Source of the DNA: Chitinophaga nivalis
Lineage (GTDB): Bacteria > Bacteroidota > Bacteroidia > Chitinophagales > Chitinophagaceae
Length of the DNA stretch: 64,000 bases
Direction: 5' to 3'
NCBI RefSeq assembly: GCF_025989125.1
Contig: NZ_JAPDNR010000001.1
Location: forward strand, 4,570,301 to 4,634,300
Under the pieces are notes generated by a model. That model ran no database searches and had not been told where the DNA came from. It saw only the letters and a program-made list of their open reading frames with translations. Shown here in pieces: positions 43,113 to 53,800 of this stretch; position 1 is the first letter of the stretch; each line of letters begins with the position of its first letter. Made by a program: the position numbers and the translations under genes.

Positions 43113-44446
43113 TTTAACAGGAATCGCTCCTGAAATACTGATAACATATCAGGATAGAAGAGCAGCATGTAACGACATACGCGCCCTATACTAACCTGTA
43201 ATTTTCTATAAAGGATGGTCTGTGTTATAATGAAGCATATTCCATAGGATACCATCATGCCATAGGCGGTACCTTGTACGCCGAACCGGGTAGTAAAAAA
43301 CAGACAGATACCAATGTTCAGTACAGCGGTAATGGTCATTACTATAAAGTTGGTGCGTGGCTGGCCGATGGAATCCATAATAGTGCCAAACTGTTTGATA
43401 AAAGGCAGGAATAATCCGTACAATACAGTGATCTGTAACAATACACTGGCTTCGGTATAGCCTGCCCCTGCGATGATGCCGATAATCAGTTTTGGGAAAG
43501 TAAAGATGACAATGCTTACCGGTACGGCAATCGCCAATATGCTGCCTACTGCTTTCTCATAATAGAACCGCACTTTTTCCATATTGCCGCTTTCCATCAT
43601 CCGGGCACTTTTGGGAAACAGGATATCTCCCAATACCTGTGATGGTACATCTATCAGGTTGGATATCCGCAGGCATACACTGTACAGCGCGACTGCGGAA
43701 GTGGAAATACAAGAGGAGATAATAAACTGGTCGGTATTCCGGAACAGGGAAGAGCTGATGTTGGTACCAAATACAAACTTGCCGTAGTGCCAGAGTCTTC
43801 TGATCCAGAAGCGGTCATACTGCATAGTACGGTGCAGGAATCTGGCGGCGAAAAAACCGGATACCACCATGCCGGCAAACAACCCTATATTGAAATAGAG
43901 AATCAGTGCCGTGAGGGAAACATGGCCGGTTAGCAGCAGGTCTGCCACGATGCAGCAGAATGATATACCCTGGCGGGTGAGATAAGCCCAGAACACCCCC
44001 CGGAAATCTGCGTTGGCATTTTGTATCCACTCAAAATGAGAAAAGGGGATGAGCATCAGTAAACCCGGCAGAAACAGGTACATCACGTCGCTTAATGCCG
44101 GGGCCTGCAACACGCGGCTCAGGGGCGCAATAAAACAGGCAATCAGCAAACCAATTACTACTGTGATCATGATGTTCATGGTCAGCGCTGCCCCTTGTAT
44201 GGCTGCGTGTAAAGTAGGTTGTGTACTGTTGATATATTTGATGACCGCATTTTTGATCAATGACTGCCGTACGATTTCAATTAAGCCGGTGTAAGCCAGG
44301 AACAGGTTCCAGACACCCATATCCGGTTTACTGAGGGTACGGGTGAGTATTAATACGCTGCCGATACCGAAAAGTAAAACTGCCACCTTCTGCATACCGC
44401 TGAAAATGCCTGACTTTAACCAATATGTATATTTCTGATCGCTCAT
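43097..44446 (-). CDS. Wzx-type oligosaccharide flippase
   Basis: A 449-residue membrane protein with about 12-14 hydrophobic segments, of the polysaccharide-synthesis/MOP superfamily. The N-terminus KSGIFSGMQKVAVLLFGIGS, LTRTLSKPDMGVWNLFLAYT and, later, QFIISSCISTSAVALYSVCL are typical. It should flip undecaprenyl-linked repeat units to the periplasm. Its start overlaps the acyltransferase stop as ATGA (44443-44446). Confidence 0.88.
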   Translation of the reverse strand: MSDQKYTYWLKSGIFSGMQKVAVLLFGIGSVLILTRTLSKPDMGVWNLFLAYTGLIEIVRQSLIKNAVIKYINSTQPTLHAAIQGAALTMNIMITVVIGLLIACFIAPLSRVLQAPALSDVMYLFLPGLLMLIPFSHFEWIQNANADFRGVFWAYLTRQGISFCCIVADLLLTGHVSLTALILYFNIGLFAGMVVSGFFAARFLHRTMQYDRFWIRRLWHYGKFVFGTNISSSLFRNTDQFIISSCISTSAVALYSVCLRISNLIDVPSQVLGDILFPKSARMMESGNMEKVRFYYEKAVGSILAIAVPVSIVIFTFPKLIIGIIAGAGYTEASVLLQITVLYGLFLPFIKQFGTIMDSIGQPRTNFIVMTITAVLNIGICLFFTTRFGVQGTAYGMMVSYGICFIITQTILYRKLQVSIGRVCRYMLLFYPDMLSVFQERFLLKWKTR

Positions 44447-45591
44447 ATCCTGTGCTGTGTATGTTTAATGATGACGGGTGCTGGCTGCTGTAATTTGTTT
44501 TTGGGACGCTCCAGGCTATAGAGCCACCAGCAACCATAATGCATGGCTATATTGTATAACGCAATGGAAATGATAATAGCGGTAATAATACAAATCGTCA
44601 GCAACAGCGGGAGATAGGTAATACCAAACAGTTTTACCAGGAGTATCCGGGTGGCAGAGGCAATCAGTACATGGGTAAGGTAGATGTACAGGGAATGATG
44701 ACCAATGACGCGCAGGAATTTCAGTACCTGGTAACGTTGCAGGATAAACGAAACATTATATATGAACGCGCATCCGCTGATGGCAATGGCTGCAAACAGC
44801 AATGGCTGATGATGCTCTACAAAGAGGTGGTTCTCCATCGCCAGATTTTTCTGCAGAAAATAATACTGACCGGCTACAAAAACAGGTAACAGCGACAGGA
44901 ACAACCACCAGGAGCTGAATCTGGCTGTATTTTTTTCATCGAGCAGCTGATGGCCGATAAAATCGCCGAGTGCAAAAAATACGTAGAAGTGGAGAATGTC
45001 ATAGAGCAGGCCTACATCTGTATGCTGTACCGATAAATAATCGGAGTACAGGTACATGGCGATGCCCAGTGCCAGCTGCCAGTATATAGATAACCGCAGG
45101 CGGGCCCGGGTGAAGATATACAGCACACTTACATTAAACAGGGCAAGCAGGTACCAGAACTGGTCCACATTCCTGGGATAGGTAAAGATGTAGGTATAAT
45201 CAATCAGGCTTCTGCTGGCATTTACAAAATGACTTAACAGCAATTGAATCGTGATCTGGAGCGTTGCCCACAGCACATACGGGTAAAACAACACATCGAA
45301 TTTATTCCGGATGAGGGCTGCTACGCCTTTTCTCTGCAGGCTCTTTGCTATAAAGGCGCCGGAGAGAATAAAAAACAACGGCATCCGGAAACTATAAAAA
45401 ATAATGTTCGCGTGTTCCAGTCCGGCAAAGGTTTCCTGGCTCAGGGCCGCCCTTGACAGTCCTTCAAAAATATGACGGTATAGTACCAGGATGATGGCAA
45501 TGGCGCGTGCATAATCTATCCATGCCAGGCGACCCGTACTATTGATGGTATGCAGGTTAAACAATTTCATGGGTGTGTACTTATCACGCAT
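44443..45591 (-). CDS. Membrane acyltransferase (acyltransferase-3 family)
   Basis: A 382-residue protein with about 10 membrane segments. The family signature is present: RLAWIDYARAIAIILVLYRH, with the His likely catalytic, and FRMPLFFILSGAFIAKSL. Members add acetyl, succinyl or other acyl groups to exported sugars. Two starts are possible: 45591, overlapping the Wzc-like gene by 8 nt, or the ATG at 45570. Its position between Wzc- and Wzx-like genes points to acylation of the repeat unit. Confidence 0.87.
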   Translation of the reverse strand: MRDKYTPMKLFNLHTINSTGRLAWIDYARAIAIILVLYRHIFEGLSRAALSQETFAGLEHANIIFYSFRMPLFFILSGAFIAKSLQRKGVAALIRNKFDVLFYPYVLWATLQITIQLLLSHFVNASRSLIDYTYIFTYPRNVDQFWYLLALFNVSVLYIFTRARLRLSIYWQLALGIAMYLYSDYLSVQHTDVGLLYDILHFYVFFALGDFIGHQLLDEKNTARFSSWWLFLSLLPVFVAGQYYFLQKNLAMENHLFVEHHQPLLFAAIAISGCAFIYNVSFILQRYQVLKFLRVIGHHSLYIYLTHVLIASATRILLVKLFGITYLPLLLTICIITAIIISIALYNIAMHYGCWWLYSLERPKNKLQQPAPVIIKHTQHRI

Positions 45592-47770
45592 TCATATTCT
45601 CATACTGTACATTGTTTAGTACGGCACCGGCGAATTTTCCGTTTAATGTTTGCAGGAATTGAATGCTTTCTTTATCTGTTTGTTTAATGGTAGATGTAGC
45701 CGCTACTATACTTACAGCCATTTCGGTGTAATGCAGTAACTCTTTTGAATCGGATCTTTGATTGAGTGCGGCGCCTTCCAGTAAAATATAATCATATGTT
45801 TTACGTAGGTGTGGCAGCAGTAACAGCAGGTTGTCGGCACCCAGTATTTCTGCAGGCGTATAGTCTCCGCCGGCACAACCAATAATGTCTACGCCTTCAA
45901 TATCAGTAGTCGTAATAATTGGTTTTATTTTATCGTAGTGATAGCTGTTGGCTGCCAGCTGGAAGTTTTCCAGTTCAGGCATCGCATTGAAATCGCGTGT
46001 CAGGGTATTATTGGAAAAGTTGGTATCGATGATCAGTACTTTTTTTCTGCTTAAGCTGAAGCTTTGTGCCAACGCTTTGATGATGGTGGTTTTACCTTCC
46101 CCGTTTCTGGTGCTGGTGAAAAGGAAGATGCCGGCATCCTGGCTTTCTATTTCATACCGCAGTTTACGCATGTTCTCCAGAAAGAGGGCTGCATTCGTAT
46201 TTTTAGCATTGTTGACCTGGAAAACCTGCTGCAACGGCGTTTTTTTCAGGTTAAGTTTATTCAGTACACTCAGCAACCGGAGGTCGATGGCCCGCAGGAA
46301 GTGAGACGGTGTTTTGATGGATACATCAATGTATTCCAGCAGGATGACCAGTACGCAACCGAAGAGGAACATACACATACCGGAAAGGGCCACGATGATG
46401 AGCCTTTTGGAGGGTTCGGGTTCTACCGCGGGTTGTCCGTATAAGGTTTGACGGAAATTATCCTGCGGGGCAATTTTATTGTTCATGGCCGCATCGTAGC
46501 GGCTTTTAATATTTTCATATTCCTGTTGTGCCATATCCAGTTCTTTCTGCAGGGCTACGTTGGTAGCACCTCTGGAAGCGGCAGCACCTACCTGGCTGTT
46601 GAGGCCACGGATGCTTTGCTGGTATTGGGCAATGTTCTGCCGGGCAGAAGAGATCTGTACTTCCAGGTCGCTTTTGCGTTGTTGCAGATCCGCTTTGGAT
46701 ACACTGCCGGTAGCTGGCGCCGCACTGGCCATGCTGGACAGTTTGGCGTTATAATCGTTTTTCAGTTTCACATACTTCGCATACAGCTCCTGGTCGTTGG
46801 AACCTTTATTTACATATTCATTGTAGGCACTGTTTTTCTGGTTACGCAGGTTGCTGAGTTCTGCATTGGCAGAAGAGGTGCTGCTGCTGGTCTGCGCATT
46901 GGTACGCTCCATTTCAGCCAGTTTGGTATTGATCTGCTGTAAGGCCATGGTAGCCACATTGAGGGTGGCGTTCTCGTCAGCCAGTTTGTTTTCAAAGTTG
47001 CTGATCTGTCCCAGTTTGCTGGTGCTTTCCAGGGAGACGTCCAGGCTGCCCTGGGTTTTTATCTTGGACAGTTTCGCGTCCAGTTCTTCTCTTTTTTGTT
47101 CTACCAGTTTGGAGAGGGTTTCAATAGACTGCACGGTTTGCAGGGTTCTTGATGACTCATTACCGCGGAGAAATTCTGCACACAGCTGGTTCACCACGTA
47201 GGCTGCCAGTTCCGGTTGTACGGAACGGTATTGGATGTCGATGTAATCGGTGCGTTGTACCCGACCTGCGTACATGAGTTTGCGCATGGTTTCGAGGTCG
47301 TATTTGTACAGCTTCAGGGCGTCCTGTATTTTTCTTTCTTCCGGATCATAAGAACTGAGTAATGATTCGGTGCTGTATTTGTTTTTTAAGATCGGAATGG
47401 CTTTGGCGATGTTCAGATTCCGGTATGCATCTTCTTTCTTTTCTTCCGCCGTCAGATGACGATATGGTTTTTCAGGGTGTTCGAGATCATGCAGCAGCAG
47501 GGTATAGGCTACCATGCTTAATACCTTGGAGGATTGAAGGGCTTCTACCACATTGTTGAATTTCACATCTATCTCATAGATGTTAAAATTTTCATCTTTC
47601 AGTTTCACCACATCATTCGTTGTAAAGCCAGTAGCCATCTGGGCTACAGACTTGTACATCCGTTCCTGGTTGAGGGTAAGCAAAAAGGCTGCGACGATAG
47701 CAAACAACGTACTGAAAAGGATAAACCATTTTCTACGAATCAACGACTTAAATAAATAAATAAGATCCAT
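45584..47770 (-). CDS. Wzz/Wzc-like chain-length co-polymerase with degenerate BY-kinase domain
   Basis: A 728-residue inner-membrane protein. The N-terminal Wzz part starts KSLIRRKWFILFSTLFAIVA (TM1) and is followed by a long periplasmic coiled-coil (about 200-430). TM2 is LIIVALSGMCMFLFGCVLVI. Then comes a P-loop domain with Walker A TSTRNGEGKTT near residue 557 and a second strand KKVLIIDTNFSNN. The Walker B Asp is replaced by Glu (YDYILLEGAAL, near residue 660), and there is no C-terminal Tyr cluster; the end NVQYENMNA has one Tyr. Chain-length control is likely; autokinase activity is doubtful. It is the first gene of the minus-strand polysaccharide operon. Confidence 0.87.
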   Translation of the reverse strand: MDLIYLFKSLIRRKWFILFSTLFAIVAAFLLTLNQERMYKSVAQMATGFTTNDVVKLKDENFNIYEIDVKFNNVVEALQSSKVLSMVAYTLLLHDLEHPEKPYRHLTAEEKKEDAYRNLNIAKAIPILKNKYSTESLLSSYDPEERKIQDALKLYKYDLETMRKLMYAGRVQRTDYIDIQYRSVQPELAAYVVNQLCAEFLRGNESSRTLQTVQSIETLSKLVEQKREELDAKLSKIKTQGSLDVSLESTSKLGQISNFENKLADENATLNVATMALQQINTKLAEMERTNAQTSSSTSSANAELSNLRNQKNSAYNEYVNKGSNDQELYAKYVKLKNDYNAKLSSMASAAPATGSVSKADLQQRKSDLEVQISSARQNIAQYQQSIRGLNSQVGAAASRGATNVALQKELDMAQQEYENIKSRYDAAMNNKIAPQDNFRQTLYGQPAVEPEPSKRLIIVALSGMCMFLFGCVLVILLEYIDVSIKTPSHFLRAIDLRLLSVLNKLNLKKTPLQQVFQVNNAKNTNAALFLENMRKLRYEIESQDAGIFLFTSTRNGEGKTTIIKALAQSFSLSRKKVLIIDTNFSNNTLTRDFNAMPELENFQLAANSYHYDKIKPIITTTDIEGVDIIGCAGGDYTPAEILGADNLLLLLPHLRKTYDYILLEGAALNQRSDSKELLHYTEMAVSIVAATSTIKQTDKESIQFLQTLNGKFAGAVLNNVQYENMNA

Positions 47771-47811
47771 ATTGGCGGATTCTATAAAGAATGAAAAAAA
47801 ATAATCTGATA

Positions 47812-47853
47812 GGTCCGAAAAAATCCGGTACAGCGACCGGATTTTTCCGAACC
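47812..47853 (-). terminator. Terminator of the 2255-residue protein gene
   Basis: An 18-bp stem (47812-47829 with 47836-47853, two mismatches, 6-nt loop), 10 nt after the stop. On the minus strand it is followed within 10 nt by a run of eight T. Confidence 0.85.
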
Positions 47854-47863
47854 GTGTGACCTG

Positions 47864-50800
47864 TTAGTTTTTAATTAGTTTGAATGTTTGAACCTGTTTG
47901 TTTCCATTTGTAATCTGCAGTATATACACACCCATAGAGAGACTTCCGGCATTGTCGAATGGCACTTTGATCACCTGTGTTCCGGGAGCTACCTGGGAGA
48001 GTTGTTTGGCGCTAACCAATTTTCCGTCTGAGGTAAACAATTTCACCAGCAGATTTTTGGGGCTGCCGGTATTATTTATCTGTAAATATACCTGGTCTTT
48101 AAATGGATTTGGATAAACATTTAAAATTTCTGTTTTTTCCTTGTCAGCGATGGTATTACCACTACTGTTTTTGTTGGTCAGTATGGCTGCACCTACTGCT
48201 TTGTTCTGAACGAGTGACTGCAGTTTCTTTTTGGCTGCATCCGGCTCTTTGGCATTGTAACCACTGATCACCAGGGCACCGAGGTAACCATAGGTAGCAG
48301 TTGGCCCTAACGTTACATCCAGGAATACACCGCCATTGGCATCCGGACGAATATCACTTAATGTAACGGTCTGGTTGATATTATTGGAGCAATTCAGCGA
48401 CACACTGTTACCATTGATGGTATATACTGTGGTACGGTCGCCGCCACCTTCCCGGCTGCCAAAGAAAGTGAAAGAGTAGGCCTGTGACTGATTTAAACCG
48501 TCTATCCGCAGTTTGGCGGCGATTCCATAATCCAGCCAGTAGGTACTTCTGATCACATTATCAGGATATACACCACTGTTATTACCGGTATTCATCCCAA
48601 ACGGATTTTCTCCGCTGAAGTTATTTACGATAGTAACAGATACGCCGGATTTATTTCCCTCATCGTTTAACAAATTATCGAACACCTGGTTCGGCATGGG
48701 TACGTTATTCGTATTATTCCATGGTGCATCCGCCGGATTATCGCGGTTAAAGTTCAGGAACACAGTATAGGCGTAGGTAGCTGCATTGGCCGTATTGCTG
48801 TATTCAGAGTTGATGTTTCCTGCTACGGCTCTTACCTTATAATAGTACGTGGTATTGCTGCCCAGACCATTATCCTGATAAGTTACCACATTTGCACCTA
48901 CCGTGGTGATTAAGGAATAGGCACCTTCTGCTGTATTGGAACGCCATACTTCATAACCGCTTTCATTGCTGGCGCGGTCGGTCCATGTCAGTTTGATCGC
49001 ACTTTTGGAAGTACCTACTGCATAGAGGTTGTTCGGAGCCGCCGGAAGACCGTTGTCGATATACGATTGTAATACGATGGCAGCGAGGTAACCATAACTG
49101 GAGCCGCTGCTGCGTTTGAAGGTAAATTCAATATTACCGTCTGCATCCGGGCTAAGACCATTGATCTGTGCGGTGTTGCGGGTATTGGATGCTGCGTTTA
49201 AGGTAACGGTTTGTCCGCCTGCAGTATAATCCGTGTTTTTATTATCGGTAGCGCCGGATCTGCTGCCAAAGAATACCAGGTTGTATTTTTTACCTGAAGG
49301 TACATTGGTCAACCGCAGCTTACGTGCATTATCGCTGCCTTCAAAGTAGTTGGTTTGCATCACCGCGTCCGGATAGACACCGCTGTTATTGCCGGTGGTA
49401 GCACCGAGGCTATTGAAGCCCTGGATAGCATCTACCTGTACCAGGTTGATACCGGTAGCCGTGCCGTATTCATCCAGCAGGTTGCTCAGTGTTTTACCGG
49501 CGCCGGGTGTTGCATTGACATTATTCCATGGTGTGCCGGCCGGATTGGCATCATTAACATTTATGTAAACAGCTGTGATGTTTCTGTCTTTCACGGCAAT
49601 GTTAAAGGTACGGGTAGCGCTGCCGCCGTTGTTATCTGCTACTTTAACGGTAATGTTGTTATAGTTACCGGCAGCGTTGTTGCCAGGCAGCAGTGTCAGT
49701 AAGCCGGTACCGTTGCCATTATCTGTGAGGGTAGCAAAAGCCGGGAGTCCGCTCGCAGAGAAAGTAAGCTGGTCTTCCGGATCATCGGTAGCCCTGAGAC
49801 TGATTTTTAATGTGTCGCCGGTTTTCAGCGTTACATTGCTGATGGCCGGTAATACCGGGTTATTGTTGCCGGTGGTAATTAAGATGCTGTCGCTGCTTCT
49901 GCTGCCATAGGTATTCACTGCTTTCACAGTGTAGGCGTAGGTAGCATTGGCTTTGGCAGTAGAGTCAATGTAGCTGGTTACATTGGCATTGGTAGCCGGA
50001 TTGGTCAGCAGGGTATAGGCGCCATGCAGGGAATCGGCACGGTATACTTCAAAACCGGTTTCATTATAGGAGAAATCTGTCCAGCTTACTTTCACTCCTT
50101 TCGCTGCCTGCTGTGCACTGATATTACCTGGTTTGGCCGGTGGGGTATGATCATCGTAGAGCAGATCTATCACCAGCGCATTCAGATAGGAATATTGGGA
50201 ACCGGGTGCATTCTGCATGTCCAGGGTAACTTCTCCATTGGCATTAGGCACTACATTGTAGAGCGTCACCGTATTGGTTTTGTTACTGGCTGCATTCAGG
50301 GATACCGATGCGCCGTTGATGGTATACAACGAAGTACGGTTGTCTGTTACACCGCCGCGGCTGCCGAAGAAAGTAAAGGCATATTTATAGTCGGCGCCGG
50401 TTTTCAGTCCGGTGAACTTAATGGTTTGTTTAACAGTAGTACTCCAGTAAGCCGTTTGCATTACCACATCCGGATATACGCCGGAGTTGTTGCCGGTAGT
50501 AGCACCCAGGGTATTGCTGCCATTGGTCAGGTTCTGCCACGGCGTCATAATCTGGAAGCCGAGTGTGGTAGGCTGATTGGAAGAATCTTTCAGGTTGCTG
50601 TACTGGTCATTCAGCACTGGTTGTTTGGTGGTGTTGTTCCAGTAACCGCCAGCTACCGTTACGCCATCTGTAAAGTTGATATACACCCGTTTGTTGGGGT
50701 TGATGGCATTCACGGTGATGGAGAATGTTCTGGTATCGGTACCGCCATTACCATTGATGGTAACGCTTACCGGATAGATGCCGGCATCTGCATTACCAGG

Positions 50801-53800
50801 TGCCAGGGAAATACCGGCGGTATTACCATCGCTGTTGAAGGTAGCAAAAGCAGGCAATCCGTTTACACTCCAGGTCAGTACATCCCCTACGTTATTGTTG
50901 GTAGCGGTGAGTGGTATCTGCGCAGTAGCACCACTATTAACATTTATGTTATTGATGGTAGACAATACCGGCGGATAGGTATTTTTTACTGTGAGTTTAA
51001 AGGTTTGTGAGGTGATACCCTGGTGCTGATCCTGTACCGTTACTTTAATGTCGTTGTATATGCCGAGGTCATTTTCAGTTGGGGTGAAAGTGAGGCTCGC
51101 CGTACCATTGCCATTATCTGTGAGGGTACCGAAAGCAGGGATATTCGTACCGGTGAAATTGAGCGGTTCATCATCAGCATCTGTTGCGGTAATATTAATG
51201 ACCAGCGGCGTGCTGTAGTGAATGGCATAATCTTTCAGCTGGCTGCTGAATACCGGCGCGTTGTTGAGAGTAGTGACGCTGGCTTCATTACTCATGCCGG
51301 AGTAACCGCCTGCATTCATTGCACGCACCTTGTAGTAGTAGGCGGTGTTGGCAGACAAAGTGGTATCCAGATAGGTATTGATAGCTGCATCCAGTGTACC
51401 GATCAGGGTGTAGGTACCGCCGCTGCTGTTAGCCCGGTATACTTCAAACCCGGTTTCATTGTTGGAATTATCATTCCAGGTGAGTTTAATACGGGTAGGC
51501 GTGAGCGAGGCAGCTACGAGGGCACTGGGTGATAACGGAGAGCCTGGAAGCGCCAGGGTAGTCGCTCTCATTTTGTTATTCACGTAAGCAGAATCCGGAA
51601 TTTCCTGTTTCACAATATTCGGACCTCTGTAGCTTACTTTTAAATAAGAACTACCGCTACCCTGGGAATAACCTACCTGAAACAGGTGGGTACCTGCTGT
51701 AAGGTTTACGTTACCCGATCTTTCTGTAACCCCTTGTGAATAGTTGTTATTCACGATCTGTGCGCCGTCGATCAGCATAACACTACCATCATCAGAGCGG
51801 GTATAGAAAGTATAGGCGCCGGTAGTGGGTATATTGATAATGCCTTTGAACAACAGGGAGAAGTTAGTACCCCTGGTAGCAGGCGTTAAGCTGACGGTGT
51901 TGGTATACCCTGAAGTAATAGGCGTGAGGGTATTGAAATCAGGCAGCGTACCATTACCGGTGGTATAATAAAAAGAGTAGGCCAGTGCACCATAGTTATC
52001 CTGGCTAAAGCCGGCATCTCCATATTGGTTTACCGCCAGTACCTTATAATAATAGGTTGTTTGCGGAACCAGTGCACTGTCTGTAAAGCTGGTTACATTG
52101 GCAGCTGTGGTATAGATAGTGGAATAGGGCCCCGCCGGATTATTGGCGCGGTATATTTCAAATCCTTTTTCATTATTGCTGTTATCGTTCCAGTTTACAC
52201 GGATCTTATCATACGACAGGGCGGTAACATCAATACCGGAAACTGCTGCCGGTGGGTTACCGGGAACCGCTATACTTTCCCGGAAGAATTCCGGTGCAAT
52301 GCTTTTGGCAGTAGTAATACCGTTGGCTGTGTTTTTCCAGTATACATCCATGGCTTGTCCGCCGGATTGCTGGAAGTAGGTAGCGGTGAACGGATAGATC
52401 CCTGCAGTGAGGTTCAGCGTTGCCTCTTTGGAAGTGGTACCGTGGGGGCCTCCATGATCGATGGTAGGTGTAGCAGTAGCGCTGTAGGCTTTGTTGATAT
52501 ATATTTTGCTACCGTCATCGGAAGTAGTACCAAAAGTATAACTGCCGCTTACAGGTATATTAATAAAGCCTTGCCAGATGATGGCGTACTTGGTATCAGC
52601 CTTTCTGATGCTTAAGTCTACCGCCGGTGCAATGCCGGTAGCAACCGGATTGGTAAGGGTGGTGAAGTCGGGCATCTTGGTGAAGGTACCATTGTATACA
52701 CGGTAGGTCAGTCCTTTCAGTACAGCCTGTGTAGCGGCCTGGTTGCTGGCCGGAGAAATATTACCGACCAGGTCACGTGCTTTTACCACAAAGGTGTATT
52801 GCTGTCCTTTGGTCAGGTTGTAGGCCGTGAAGGTAGTTTGTGTACCTGGTACAACGTAGGACTTAATACCGTTAATATAAATGTCGTATTTATCAACGCC
52901 TACATCATCGGTAGCAGCTTCCCAGGCTAAATCCACATAGTTGGAAGAAGTACCGGTAATGCGCAGGTTCATCGGAGAAGTAGGATTGATATTATCTACC
53001 AGTGTTTTGGCATTGGCTTCGTTGCTGACAGCTGCAGCGCCATTGTTGTTTACTGCGCGGATAATGTAATAATACCGGGTATTGGCATTTAAGCCATTGT
53101 CAGTATAGTTGACTGTTCCTGCCTCCGTAATGGCGGCGAGCGTGTAACCGCTACCGGTAGTGGTGGAACGATAGATTTCGTATCCTGTTTCCGGATTCGG
53201 TGCGTTCGGATTACGGGTCCAGTTTAACTCCACCTGTGTTTTACCTGCAGCGAGGGCTGTTAGTCCGGATGCAGGAGCTGGTGTGTTGGCGCCGCTGGCA
53301 CTGATCACCTGGAATGGATTGGAGAAGGCGCTGGCGCATCCGTATTGCTCCATTACTTTTACCACATAACCTCCGGGCGCACTGGCAGAGAAGGTGTTGG
53401 CCTTACCCAGTTCAGTGGCGGTATCCGTGGTTTTTCTCCACGAATAGGATGCATATCCGATGGGTACTTCCAGGGTAACGCTGGTCTTACCTTCCGGCGT
53501 TGGAAGCACTTTACTTTGTATACCGGGGATGGTAATGTCCGGTGGAATGGTCGCTGTTTTTGTTTGGATCACTACGGGTACAGGTGAGTAGGGAGACCAG
53601 CTGCTGCCGTTTTTAATACGGGCATCATAGGTACCTATGGCTGTTACGGTGAGGGTATTGCCGGTAGCATCCGGAATTACTTCGCCATCTTTACGCCATT
53701 CATAGGCATCAAAGCCGGCAGTTAAACCCAGTACCACACTGATGGGGTCACCAGGGCAAAATTCTGTTCTGCCAAACAAGGGCCATGGATTAGCTTTGTG

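Noticed and set aside
50024..51010. 328-codon plus-strand frame
   Set aside because: Antisense to the triplicated-domain region of the T9SS giant; its openness reflects the repeat composition.
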